Shown: positions 16,561 to 26,696 of the stretch, one piece after another
Layout of the letters: every line of letters begins with the position of its first letter
How positions within the stretch are numbered: the stretch's first letter is position 1
NCBI GenBank assembly: GCA_002699025.1
Contig: PABA01000001.1
Span: 1 to 36,169 of the forward strand
Source: Sandaracinus sp.
GTDB taxonomy: Bacteria > Myxococcota_A > Polyangia > Polyangiales > Houyiibacteriaceae
Length of the DNA stretch: 36,169 bases
Direction: 5' to 3'
The notes under the pieces: model-generated
Seen by the model: only the letters and a program-made list of their open reading frames with translations
The model's database searches: none
What the model was told of the DNA's origin: nothing
Made by a program: the position numbers and the translations under genes

Positions 16561-17955
16561 ATGGTGCGCGCCATCGTCGACAGCGTGATCCGCCTCGCTG
16601 AGGCGGAGCTGCCCCCGAGGTCGCTCGCGACCCTCCACCGGGCGCTCTCGTTCCCGAACCCGGAGTTCGTCATGCGCCAGCGCATGGGCCGGTGGACGGG
16701 GGCGACGCCCGAGGAGATCTGTCTCATCGACCGCGACGACCAGGGGCGGCTCGTCTTCCCCCGGGGCGCCGTCGGCACGCTGCGTGCCGCGTTCACCTCG
16801 GCGGGGGCGGAGCTCGCCTTCGACGACCGGCGCGTGCGCCACGAGGCCCTCGACCTGCCGTTCTCCTTCACCCTGCGCGACTACCAGGAGGAGGCCGTCG
16901 TCGCCCTGGTCCGACACACCCAGGGCACGGCGGTCCTCCCCTGCGGGGCCGGCAAGACCGTCATCGGGGCGGGCGCCATCGCCCGCTGCGGTCAGCCCGC
17001 GTTGGTCCTCGTCCACACGCACGACCTGCTCGAGCAGTGGCGTGACACGCTCCGCGCCGCCCTCGAGGTGGAGCCGGGCGTCATCGCGGACGGGAAGCTC
17101 GCGCCCGCCGAGGTCACCGTCGCCACCGTCCAGACCCTCGCCAACCTGAGCGCGCGTGACCTGGCCGCGATCGGAGCCCGCTTCGGCTGCGTCATCGTCG
17201 ACGAGTGCCACCACGTCCCGGCGACCACCTTCCGCGAGGTCGTCGGCGCGCTCCCAGCGGTCTACCGCTTCGGCCTGACCGCGACGCCCGAGCGCAGCGA
17301 CGGGCTCACCCCGATGCTGCGCTTCGCCCTCGGCGAGCCGGTGTTCTCCATCGAGCACGGCCGCCTGGTCGACGCTGGCCACCTGGTCGTGCCCGAGGTC
17401 GTGGCGGTCCACACCGGCGTCAACGTCCCCGCCGAGAGCCACAGCGAGCTCGTCTCGCGCCTGGTCCGGCACCCGGGCCGCAACGCCCAGCTACTCGACC
17501 TCGCCACCGAGAGCCCCTTCGGCGGCAAGGCGACGCTGCTGCTCTCCGGTCGCGTCGATCATTGCGAGCACCTCGCCGCGAAGCTCTGCGAGGACGACGT
17601 CGCCGCGGCGGCGCTCACCGGCCGCACGCCGAAGGCCAAGCGCACCGCCATCCTCGACGCCTTCCGCGAGGGAGAGCTCTCCGTGGTCTGCGCCACGTCG
17701 CTCGCCGACGAGGGGCTCGACGTCTCCCGCCTCGAGCGCCTGATCCTCGCGACGCCGGCCCGCGCCGAGGGCCGCACCATCCAGCGCCTCGGTCGGCTCA
17801 TGCGCCCGCACCCCGGCAAGGGCACGCCCATCCTCTACGACCTCGTCGACGACCACCCAATGGCGCGCCGCCAGCACGCCGCCCGGCGTCGGGCCTACCG
17901 CAAGGTCCGCGGCGAAGACGCGCCCATGTCGGTGCTCGAACGGAGGGCCGCGTGA
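16561..17955 (+). CDS. SF2 DNA helicase (UvsW/XPB-like)
   Basis: 464 residues preceded by AGGAGG. Motif I PCGAGKT (127-133), Q-motif-like LRDYQEEAV (105-113), motif II DECH (214-217), motif III TATPER (240-245), motif V-region CATSLADEGLDV (378-389) and motif VI QRLGRLMR (408-415) are all present in order. The first 100 residues are an accessory domain. Such phage helicases remodel branched DNA and promote recombination-dependent replication. The stop overlaps the GTG of the primase gene (GTGA), so they are coupled and probably act together at forks. Confidence 0.92.
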   Translation: MVRAIVDSVIRLAEAELPPRSLATLHRALSFPNPEFVMRQRMGRWTGATPEEICLIDRDDQGRLVFPRGAVGTLRAAFTSAGAELAFDDRRVRHEALDLPFSFTLRDYQEEAVVALVRHTQGTAVLPCGAGKTVIGAGAIARCGQPALVLVHTHDLLEQWRDTLRAALEVEPGVIADGKLAPAEVTVATVQTLANLSARDLAAIGARFGCVIVDECHHVPATTFREVVGALPAVYRFGLTATPERSDGLTPMLRFALGEPVFSIEHGRLVDAGHLVVPEVVAVHTGVNVPAESHSELVSRLVRHPGRNAQLLDLATESPFGGKATLLLSGRVDHCEHLAAKLCEDDVAAAALTGRTPKAKRTAILDAFREGELSVVCATSLADEGLDVSRLERLILATPARAEGRTIQRLGRLMRPHPGKGTPILYDLVDDHPMARRQHAARRRAYRKVRGEDAPMSVLERRAA

Positions 17956-20900
17956 ACGACTTCCGCGCCGTCGTCGACGCCGTCCGCGACCGCACCGATC
18001 TGGTGAGCCTCGTCGGGCGCGACGTCGAGCTGCACCAGGCCGGCTCGGTGCTCAAGGGCAGCTCGCCGTTCCGCAACGACGCCGACCCGTCCTTCGTGGT
18101 GTGGCCTCACAGTCAGACCTGGCGCGACTTCTCGGGCGCCTCGGACGACGGCGGCGACTGCCTCGACTACGTGATGGCGCGCGACGGCGTGGGCTTCTGG
18201 GAGGCGCTGCATACCCTGGCCGACGAGGCCGGGGTCGACGTGCCCGGGCGCGAGGACGACCAGCTCCGCGATGAGCTCGACAAGCTGTCCGAGCGCCGCC
18301 GGCTCGAGCGGCTGCTCACCGAGGCGGCCCGCTACTACCACCAGGTGCTGCCCTCGAAGCTACGCGGGTCCTGGTACCGGGACCGCTATGGCTTCACCGA
18401 CGAGACGGTCGACAAGCTGCTGCTCGGCTGGGCCGACGGGCACCTCTACGAGCACCTCGTCGGTGTCGTCGGCGCGACCGAGGAGGAGGCGCTCTCGACC
18501 GGGCTCTTCGTGCGCTTCCGCGACGGCCGGGTCACCGACTTCTTCCAGCAGCGGCTCGTGTTCCCGTACTGGCGGCGCGGTCGGGTCGTGTACTTCATCG
18601 CGCGGCAGACCGAGCTCACGCCCGAGGCGCCCTGGGAGCAGGCCAAGTACAAGAAGCTGCTCACCCGCTCGGGTAAGCACCCCTACGTCTCGGCGCTGGT
18701 CCAGAACGACACCTTCTACAACGAGGACGCCGCCACCCGCGGCCGCGTCCGCCAGTTGCTCGTGACCGAGGGCGTCACCGACTGCATCTCGGCGATGCAG
18801 GCGGGCGTGCCGTGCATCTCGCCGGTCACCGTCCGCTTCCGCAAGAAGGACCTGCCCAAGCTCATCGCCCTGACCGAGCGCGTCTCCGAGGTCGTGATCT
18901 GCAACGACTCCGAGGACAGCGGGGCCGGCGAGGCGGGCGCGACCGAGACCGCGGCGGCGCTGCAGGCCGAGGGGCGGATCGTCCGCATCGCCCGCATCCC
19001 GCGGCCCGAGGGCAAGGACAAGGTCGACCTCAACGAGCTCGTGGCCGAGGGGGGCGCCGCCGCCCTCGAGCGGGTCATGCGGGACGCCGCCGACTGGTGC
19101 GAGCACCTCATCGAGCAGATCCCCGCCGACGCCTCGAAGCGCGAGGTCAGCGCCCGGCTGCGCGAGGTGCTGCCGCTCATCCGCTCCGCCGACCCCGTGC
19201 TCCGCGACGGCTACGCCGACCTCATCAAGAGCCGCTTCAAGCTGCGCGCCCAGACCGTTCGGCAGCTCTTGCGAGAGACCGACCGCCCGCGGAAGAACAC
19301 GGACGACGAAGACTACGCGCCCGGCGTTGGCCTCAAGGGCGAGGTCCTCGAGGACACCGACCACTACTACATCCTCGGCCGTCGCGGAGAGCCGGTCACC
19401 ATCTCGAGCTTCCAGATCGAGCCGGTGCGGCGCGTGGCCACCGACGCCGGCGACATCATCGACGCCGACGTCACCACCACGAGTGGCCGGGTCTACCGCG
19501 GCGTCCGCTTCCCCCGCGAGGCGTGGCACAGCAAGCGCCACCTGCTGCGGGTGCTCAAATCGGCCGACATGCTCTGGACCGGGTCCGACGACAACGTCCA
19601 GGGCGTGCTCAAGCTGGTGGCCGAGCGCGACGTGCCCGCGATGCGCGGCATCACGAACCTCGGCTACGCGGAGATCGGCGGCGAGCCGATCTGGGTCGTG
19701 CCCGAGAGCGTGGTCGGCCCCGAAGGCGCGGCGCTCCCCGACGACGTGCTCTTCGTCGACTCCGGCGATGCGCTCCACAAGCGGCTGCGTCGGCTCGATC
19801 CGGTCGACCCGGCGGTGGAGGCGGCGACCGCCGCGCTGGTGCTGCCGAAGCTCCTCGAGCTGAACACGGCCGAGGTCATCCTGCCCATCCTCGGCTGGTT
19901 CTTCGCCGCGCCGCTCAAGCCCCGCATCCACAAGGCGCTGGGCCACTTCCCGATCCTCTGCGTGTGGGGTACCCAGGGCTCGGGCAAGAGCTCCATCGTG
20001 ATGGAGGTGTTCTGGCCGCTCATGGGCATCCGCTCGGCCGAGCCCTTCAGCGCCACCGAGACCGAGTTCGCGCTGCTCAAGCTGCTCTCGTCAACCAACT
20101 CCGTCCCGGTGTTCATCGACGAGTACAAGCCCTTCGACATGCCGCGCTACCGGCGGAACACGCTGCACCGCTACATGCGCCGCCTCTACACCGGCGAGGT
20201 CGAGAGCCGCGGCCGCGCCGACCAGACCGTGGTCAGCTACCGCCTGCACGCGCCGCTCTGCCTCGCCGGGGAGACGCGCCCCATCGAGTCAGCGCTGGTC
20301 GAGCGCATCGTCACGGCGAACCCGAGCAAGGACACGCTGCCCGACCGGCCGGAGATGGTGCGCGCCTTCCAGAAGCTGAAGACCGTGGACCTCGGGCTGC
20401 TGACCCGCGGCATCCTCCGCCACCTGCTCGCCCGCGACACCGCGGCCGACCTCGCCGTGGCCACCCGCGTGGTGGAGGGCACGCTCGCCGGGCGCGAGGT
20501 GCCGCTGCGTATCAAGGACAACCTTGTCGCCACCGTGTGCGGGCTGCTCCACTTCGAGGGCTACGCCGGGAGCCTCGGCGTGCGCCTGCCCGAGCTCGAC
20601 GTCGCGGCGCTGGTGGCGGCCCAGTGCGACGACCTCCTCGAGAGCGGCGGCCGCACGGTGAAGACGGGCCTCGACTACTTCCTCGAGATCCTCTCGAGCC
20701 TCGCCGTCAGCGGCGGCATCCAGCACAACCGGCAGTACACCTACTCGAGCGGGCAGCTCGCGCTTCACGTCGCCTCGTGCCACGCGGCCTACGCCGAGCA
20801 CTGTCGCCGCATCGGCTACGAGGGCGAGGTCCTCGACAAGAAGGCGCTCGTCCGCCAGCTGCAGGAGAACCACCGCCGCGGCGGCTACGTCACCGAGGTC

Positions 20901-21053
20901 AGCCGCGCGACCACCTTCGGCACCCGCGGCGACAAGCGCCGGGCGGCCTTCATCGATCTCGAGGCGGTCAAGCGGCTGCTCGACGTCGATGACTTCCCCC
21001 AGGACGAGCCCAGCAGCGCGGGCCGGTACGGCGGGGGCTGGCATGACGACTGA
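17952..21053 (+). CDS. Primase-helicase: DnaG-like N-terminus, TOPRIM, C-terminal P-loop
   Basis: 1033 residues from GTG 17952, which overlaps the helicase stop. Residues 10-100 resemble the CHC2 primase N-terminus (SLVGRDVELHQAGSVLKGSS, PFRNDADPSFVV, GGDCLDYVMARDG), but the usual zinc ligands are missing: the CPFH motif reads SPFR. TOPRIM follows with E273 (LLVTEGVTD), an acidic NDSEDSG (318-324) and KVDLNEL (357-363). A C-terminal ATPase has Walker A GTQGSGKSS (673-681) and Walker B VFIDE (720-724). It should prime and unwind phage DNA at the replication origin. The 5' part of the frame continues open upstream into the helicase gene; that is antisense-free overlap, not coding. The C-terminus is variable and unrecognised. 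Confidence 0.9.
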   Translation: MNDFRAVVDAVRDRTDLVSLVGRDVELHQAGSVLKGSSPFRNDADPSFVVWPHSQTWRDFSGASDDGGDCLDYVMARDGVGFWEALHTLADEAGVDVPGREDDQLRDELDKLSERRRLERLLTEAARYYHQVLPSKLRGSWYRDRYGFTDETVDKLLLGWADGHLYEHLVGVVGATEEEALSTGLFVRFRDGRVTDFFQQRLVFPYWRRGRVVYFIARQTELTPEAPWEQAKYKKLLTRSGKHPYVSALVQNDTFYNEDAATRGRVRQLLVTEGVTDCISAMQAGVPCISPVTVRFRKKDLPKLIALTERVSEVVICNDSEDSGAGEAGATETAAALQAEGRIVRIARIPRPEGKDKVDLNELVAEGGAAALERVMRDAADWCEHLIEQIPADASKREVSARLREVLPLIRSADPVLRDGYADLIKSRFKLRAQTVRQLLRETDRPRKNTDDEDYAPGVGLKGEVLEDTDHYYILGRRGEPVTISSFQIEPVRRVATDAGDIIDADVTTTSGRVYRGVRFPREAWHSKRHLLRVLKSADMLWTGSDDNVQGVLKLVAERDVPAMRGITNLGYAEIGGEPIWVVPESVVGPEGAALPDDVLFVDSGDALHKRLRRLDPVDPAVEAATAALVLPKLLELNTAEVILPILGWFFAAPLKPRIHKALGHFPILCVWGTQGSGKSSIVMEVFWPLMGIRSAEPFSATETEFALLKLLSSTNSVPVFIDEYKPFDMPRYRRNTLHRYMRRLYTGEVESRGRADQTVVSYRLHAPLCLAGETRPIESALVERIVTANPSKDTLPDRPEMVRAFQKLKTVDLGLLTRGILRHLLARDTAADLAVATRVVEGTLAGREVPLRIKDNLVATVCGLLHFEGYAGSLGVRLPELDVAALVAAQCDDLLESGGRTVKTGLDYFLEILSSLAVSGGIQHNRQYTYSSGQLALHVASCHAAYAEHCRRIGYEGEVLDKKALVRQLQENHRRGGYVTEVSRATTFGTRGDKRRAAFIDLEAVKRLLDVDDFPQDEPSSAGRYGGGWHDD

Positions 21054-21079
21054 TCTGCCGGCTGTGCACCGCGTCTCAA

Positions 21080-21135
21080 ATGCTTGTTTTGCTTCCGGAA
21101 TCGGCTTGATGGGTTCGCAGAAGGAAGCGTGTATG
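21080..21135 (+). repeat. Recombinase leader element, copy 2
   Basis: Counterpart of 4659-4713, ending 56 nt before the DUF2924 gene start. Identical blocks are GCTTGAT and the terminal GAAGGAAGCGTGTATG, with further scattered identity including TTTGC. It begins 26 nt after the primase stop codon. Confidence 0.55.
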
Positions 21136-21191
21136 CCGACAGCCGAGCACGACGGCTCGGCGCCACGACAACCATCACCATGGAGGACCGC

Positions 21192-21736
21192 ATGAGCCGA
21201 TCGACCGTCGAGCAAGCGCGTCCCGCCGGCGCGGAGGCGCAGCAGCGGCTGCGCGAGCGGCTGGCCGAGATCCAGGCGATGCCGGTGAGAGAGCTGCAGG
21301 ACCTGTACTACGACCTGCACGGCCGCGCGACGCGCGCCCGCAACCGGCCCTGGCTGATCAAGCGCCTGAGCTACAGGACGCAGGAGCTGATGACCGGGCT
21401 GAGCCTGAGCGCCGAGGCCGAGCAGCGCATCGCCGACCTCGGCGAGGACGAGCCGGTGCGACTGCGCGAGGAGGGGGACCCGCCGCCACTGCCCGAGCCG
21501 CCCGCCAAGCCCCGCGACCCGCGGCTGCCCCCGGTAGGCACCATCATCCGCCGCGCCCACAAGGGCGAGGTCCACGAGATCACCGTGCTCGACGACGGCT
21601 TCGAGTACGAGGGCCGCCACTACACGAGTCTGTCCACCATCGCCCGCGAGGTCACCGGCACCAGCTGGAACGGCTTCCTCTGGGCGGGCCTGACCAAGCG
21701 GAAGAAGCGCAAGCGCGGCGACGCCGGGGAGGACGG

Positions 21737-21740
<4 letters not shown>
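21192..21740 (+). CDS. DUF2924 domain protein
   Basis: 182 residues from the ATG at 21192. Residues about 15-130 match the DUF2924 style: QQRLRERLAEIQAMPVRELQ, NRPWLIKRLSYRTQEL, then PVGTIIRRAHKGEVHEITVL and DDGFEYEGRHYTSLSTIARE, ending in GTSWNGFLWAGL. The final domain looks like the intron-endonuclease-type DNA-binding motif (SLSTIAREVTGTSWNG). DUF2924 genes are regularly found directly upstream of phage serine recombinases. Here it overlaps the recombinase start by ATGA. A DNA-binding accessory or directionality role is plausible; the function is not known. Confidence 0.88.
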
Positions 21741-23394
<1,654 letters not shown>

Positions 23395-23398
<4 letters not shown>

Positions 23399-23787
23399 CC
23401 GAGCACGCCGAGACGATCGCCTTCCGGCCGCGACAGCGGCGCACACAGGCCCGCGTGAAGCGTCGCCGGCGTCAGCTCGCCGAGCGCCAGCCCGCCCGCG
23501 TCGCCCGCCGCCTGGCGTTGGCTCACCGCATCGCCGCCGACATCGAAGCCGGCCGGTACAAGGACTACGCCGACGTCGCCCGCCGCCATGGGCTCACCCG
23601 CGCCCGGCTGACCCAGCTGATGAACCTCCTGCTCCTCGCCCCCGACATCCAGGAGGAGGTGCTGGCCCTCGAGTTCCCGGTGGGGCGAGAGCCGGTCACC
23701 GAGCGCACGCTGCGCCGGGTGCTGACGAGCCTGTGCTGGGAGGATCAGCGGGCGGCGTGGATGGAGCTACGGCCAGATCCTTCCTGA
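23395..23787 (+). CDS. HTH protein downstream of the serine recombinase, 130 aa
   Basis: Overlaps the recombinase stop by ATGA. The first 45 residues are very basic (FRPRQRRTQARVKRRRRQLA). An HTH follows at about 52-80 (YKDYADVARRHGLTRARLTQ), then LLLAPDIQEEVLALEFPVG, a pattern that recurs in small proteins after DUF2924-linked recombinases. Probably a DNA-binding partner or recombination directionality factor; that role is inferred from the conserved three-gene order. Confidence 0.82.
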
Positions 23788-23854
23788 GCCGCACTCAGGC
23801 ACCATACGTACCGCCACGCTCCGCTCACATCCGTCCAAATCCGACTCAACCCGG

Positions 23855-23911
23855 TTGACGTGGGGTTGGATCCTCTGTTAACCAGGAGGCTGCGTGTAAT
23901 CCCGCACGCAG
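23855..23911 (+). promoter_or_regulatory. Putative promoter and leader hairpin of the HTH-hsdM unit
   Basis: TTGACG (23855-23860), 17 nt, then TTAACC (23878-23883) is a reasonable -35 with a weak -10. A perfect 7-bp stem CTGCGTG/CACGCAG with 8-nt loop follows at 23890-23911, in the transcript leader. An overlapping dyad CAACCC-N10-GGGTTG lies at 23847-23868. The gap 23788-23932 is also where the serine integrase attachment site would be expected. Confidence 0.45.
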
Positions 23912-23932
23912 GAGCAGTGGAGCGCGCGCCCG

Positions 23933-24145
23933 ATGGATGACCGCTGGATGTCGGTAGACGAGATCGCCGAATACCTCGGTGTCAGCAAGGACACCGTCTA
24001 CGCCTGGGTCACCAAGAAGGGCATGCCTGGCTACAAGGTCGGCCGCTTCTGGAAGTTCAAGCGGGAGGACGTGGACGTGTGGGTGCGCGACGGCGGCGCG
24101 GCCAGTGACTCGGATGATGACGTGAAGGAGAGCAGCGATGAGTAA
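23933..24145 (+). CDS. Excisionase-type MerR-like HTH protein, 70 aa
   Basis: Single HTH_17/excisionase-family domain: WMSVDEIAEYLGVSKDTVYA followed by KKGMPGYKVGRFWKFKREDV, ending in an acidic tail. Such genes commonly stand directly before type I restriction-modification hsdM, where they are probably regulators. Here the next gene is hsdM-like and overlaps by 8 nt (ATGAGTAA), in agreement. The same fold is used by phage excisionases, so a link to the neighbouring serine recombinase cannot be excluded, but coupling to hsdM is the better reading. Confidence 0.85.
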   Translation: MDDRWMSVDEIAEYLGVSKDTVYAWVTKKGMPGYKVGRFWKFKREDVDVWVRDGGAASDSDDDVKESSDE

Positions 24146-24557
24146 CGACCTCGAAGTCGAAGAGATCGACCAGGCCGGCGACGACGAGGTCACCTCGCTC
24201 GAAGAGGGCAAGATCCTCGACTACATCACCGGCGACCCCATCAAGGACTCGGCCAAGGAGCAGGTGCGCCAGCGTATCGCCCGGGCCCTCTTCCACGAGT
24301 ACGGCATCTCCGTCGAGGACATGGCCCGCGACTTCAAGATGAAGATCGACGGCCGGAAGAAGAAGGGAGCGGACATCGCTATCTTCGCTCCAGGTGAGGC
24401 CCACACCGTCGAGAACCTCACCGGAGACGACAGCAGCATCGCGGCTGGGGTGAAGGCGAGGCCCCGGGGCAGGAGCACCTCGCTGGTGCTGAGCCGCGAG
24501 CGCACGAGGACTCCGATGGGCTCGATCGATCGCGTTCGTGGGCACGCCGAGGCGTAG
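24138..24557 (+). pseudogene. hsdM: Truncated hsdM (type I restriction-modification methylase), N-terminus only
   Basis: The first 94 codons match the start of type I N-6 DNA methylases that carry an HSDR-like N-terminal domain: EGKILDYITGDPIKDSAKEQ, VRQRIARALFHEYGISVEDM, IDGRKKKGADIAIFAPGEAHT. Intact proteins are 500-900 aa with SAM-binding and NPPF/Y motifs; neither is present. From about 24420 the frame reads unrelated sequence (TGDDSSIAAGVKARPRGRS...) to a chance stop. The hsdS and hsdR partners are absent. The gene is therefore a broken remnant, and about 24420 is a deletion or insertion junction. The sequence from there to about 24640 shows no recognisable gene. Confidence 0.85.
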
Positions 24558-24643
24558 ATGGGCGGCACCGCTCCCGCATCGATCTGGAGTCCGTCGATGT
24601 CCGCAGCCTACAGCGGGGCGAACCTCCGACAGAACGTTTCTTC

Positions 24644-24687
24644 TTGCTGAGAGAACGATCGTTCTGTAAACGATAGGAATCGTTCTC
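24644..24687 (+). promoter_or_regulatory. TetR-type operator and promoter of the efflux operon
   Basis: A perfect 14-bp palindrome AGAACGATCGTTCT (24652-24665) is followed by AACGAT-AGGA-ATCGTT (24669-24684); together their outer parts also pair (GAGAACGAT with ATCGTTCTC, 24651-24687). A possible -35 TTGCTG (24644-24649) and -10 TAAACG (24667-24672), 17 nt apart, overlap the palindromes. This is the layout of an autorepressed TetR operon. Operator identity is inferred. Confidence 0.72.
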
Positions 24688-24699
24688 GAAGGAGCGTCC

Positions 24700-25320
24700 A
24701 TGAGCAGCAACACCAGCCAGGAGCGTCGCCACGCCCGGGCCCGCGAGGAGATCCTTGAGTCGGCGACGCGTGCCTTCGCCAGGAAGGGATTCCACGGCAC
24801 GAGCATCGACGAGGTGGCTCAGGAGGCGGGCCTGTCTCCGAGCTCGCTCTATCGCTACTTCGGCGGGAAGGAAGACCTCTACCGGGCCGTGGTGGACCGA
24901 CTCGCCACGATCATCCTTGGTCCGTTTCGCGACCCCCTCTTGCCCACGCTGCCCTTTCATCAGCGCCTGGAGTGGTTGATTCGCCGGCAGCTTTCCATCG
25001 TCGAGGAGCAGCGCGAGCTCTTCATCGCCTTCGCCTCCGATCGCGCGTCGATGGACTGGCAGCTGGCCGGCAACCAGGATCCCGTGGGGGACGCCTATGG
25101 CCGCTGGGTCGCGGCGTTTCGCGAGCTTCTGGAAGAGGGAGTCGCCGACGGGTCCCTTCGCGCCCTCGATTCCTGGAACGTCGCCTACCTGGTGAGCGGT
25201 GCGCTCAGCGCCACGGTGTTCCGCTGGCTCCGAGGAGCGCTGCCCGATTCCCTCCAAGAGTATGTCCCGGTCCTGTTGGACATGCTCTTGGCCGGCATCG
25301 GGCTGGAGCCAAAGCCATGA
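24700..25320 (+). CDS. TetR-family repressor of the efflux operon
   Basis: 206 residues with an AAGGAG site. The TetR HTH is plain: EEILESATRAFARKGFHGTS, IDEVAQEAGLSPSSLYRYFG, GKEDLYRAVV (about 17-65). The C-terminal ligand/dimer domain (about 70-205) is helical and variable. It heads an operon with outer-membrane, adaptor and RND pump genes, each joined by ATGA. Two palindromes in its own promoter suggest it represses the whole operon until an amphiphilic ligand binds. The ligand cannot be read from sequence. Confidence 0.92.
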   Translation: MSSNTSQERRHARAREEILESATRAFARKGFHGTSIDEVAQEAGLSPSSLYRYFGGKEDLYRAVVDRLATIILGPFRDPLLPTLPFHQRLEWLIRRQLSIVEEQRELFIAFASDRASMDWQLAGNQDPVGDAYGRWVAAFRELLEEGVADGSLRALDSWNVAYLVSGALSATVFRWLRGALPDSLQEYVPVLLDMLLAGIGLEPKP

Positions 25321-26696
25321 GGGTCGGTCTGTTCGTGAGGGCTGTCCTGCTCGCGGAGCTGTCGTTCCCCATCGCGGTGGCGAGTGCCCAAGCACCCGAG
25401 GCTGACGCGAGCGCGGCGACGACGCCGCCCGCCGCACGGACGACGCTGGCCGACTGCGTCCGTCGCGCGCTGGCACAGAATCCGAGCCTCCGTGGCGCCG
25501 CGGCGGTGCGTGATGAAGCGACCGCGGAGCGCCGTAGCGCGCGGGGGCGCTTCGGCCCGGTGGTCCGAGTCGAGGCCAACGTCATGCGCTGGGACTCCCC
25601 GTTCGCGATCCCGCTGCCCCTGTCCGTGCCGGGCGTGGACGTACCTCCTTTCCCCGTGCGCGACGCGACCACCGCCCAGGTGTCCGCGACCGTCATCCAG
25701 CCGCTGACCGGGCTCTGGACGGTGTACGAGGGTCACCGCGCACAGCAACTCGGCGAGGAGGCCGCCAGACACCAACAGCGCGCCACGACGCACGACGTCG
25801 TCCTGGCGGTGGTCGACGCGTACTTCCAGGCGCTCGAAGCCGAGCGCATGAGCGGGCTCGCCCAAGTCCAAGTGGAGAGCATCGAGGCGCACGTCGAGCG
25901 CGCCCGCCGCCTGCAGGAACGAGAGCTCATCTCGCCCAACGATGTGCTCGCTGCGGAAGTTCGGCTCGCTGACGCGCGCGCACAGATGCTTCAAGCCCGA
26001 GGCGGCGCGAGGCTCGCGCGGGCGAACCTGGCGTTCCAGATCGGCCTCCCGGCGAACGAAGAGGTCTGGCCGGCGGCGATCAGCCTTTCCGACTCGCGTG
26101 CGCGTGCTACGCGCGCGCGTCCTGATCCCGACGCGGCTCAACAAAGACCGGAGCTGGCGATGGCCAGGGCTCGCGTCGAGCAGGCGCGCGCCGGAGTACG
26201 GGTCGCGACCTCGCAGATGCTGCCTCAAGTAAACGCCCTCGCCGGGGTGCAGCACGTAGAAGGGGTGTATTTCCAGCCCCAGACCGCCTGGTTCGTCGGC
26301 GCTCAGCTCACTTGGAACGTGTGGGAGTGGGGCAGCAGCTACTATGCGATCGACGCCGCGCGAGCCCGTGCTCGACAAGCTGAAGCCGCCGAGGCCCGCG
26401 CGCGCGAAGCGCTGACGCTCGAGGCCACGCAAGCCGAAATCGACGGCGACACTGCGCGCGCACAGCTCGGTGTCGCACGAGCAGCCGTCAGCCAAGCCGA
26501 AAGGAACCTCGCCAGCGTAGAGCGTCGCTTCGAGCAGCAGGTGAGCACGAGCACCGACGTCCTCGACGCACAAGCGCTGCTCCACGCAGCCCGGGTTCGT
26601 GAGGCCCGGTCCGAGTATGGCGTCCTCCGGGCGGAGGCTCGACTTCGGCGCGCTAGGGGGCTCGACCCGATCGCCACCCCGGGAGGGTCACGATGA
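25317..26696 (+). CDS. TolC-like outer-membrane efflux protein
   Basis: 459 residues. A Sec signal peptide (MRVGLFVRAVLLAELSFPIA then VASAQA, cleavage near 24-25) without lipobox is followed by two outer-membrane-factor repeats: TLADCVRRALAQNPSLRGAA at the N-terminus, and long amphipathic helices at about 140-230 and 335-450 (RARARQAEAAEARAREALTL, QAERNLASVERRFEQQVSTS). TDVLDAQALLHAA is the usual second-repeat motif. It forms the trimeric outer-membrane channel for the adaptor and pump that follow. The start ATG overlaps the tetR stop. Typical size and order make this secure. Confidence 0.9.
   Translation: MRVGLFVRAVLLAELSFPIAVASAQAPEADASAATTPPAARTTLADCVRRALAQNPSLRGAAAVRDEATAERRSARGRFGPVVRVEANVMRWDSPFAIPLPLSVPGVDVPPFPVRDATTAQVSATVIQPLTGLWTVYEGHRAQQLGEEAARHQQRATTHDVVLAVVDAYFQALEAERMSGLAQVQVESIEAHVERARRLQERELISPNDVLAAEVRLADARAQMLQARGGARLARANLAFQIGLPANEEVWPAAISLSDSRARATRARPDPDAAQQRPELAMARARVEQARAGVRVATSQMLPQVNALAGVQHVEGVYFQPQTAWFVGAQLTWNVWEWGSSYYAIDAARARARQAEAAEARAREALTLEATQAEIDGDTARAQLGVARAAVSQAERNLASVERRFEQQVSTSTDVLDAQALLHAARVREARSEYGVLRAEARLRRARGLDPIATPGGSR

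Noticed and set aside
17205-17951. 5' extension of the primase frame into the helicase gene
   Set aside because: The stretch is Arg/Pro-rich and overlaps the conserved helicase motifs in another frame; the GTG at 17952 overlaps the helicase stop and begins the recognisable primase domain.
23788-23932. tRNA gene or tRNA-derived attachment site next to the serine recombinase
   Set aside because: The CTGCGTG hairpin and following bases do not extend into a cloverleaf, and no T-arm consensus is present.
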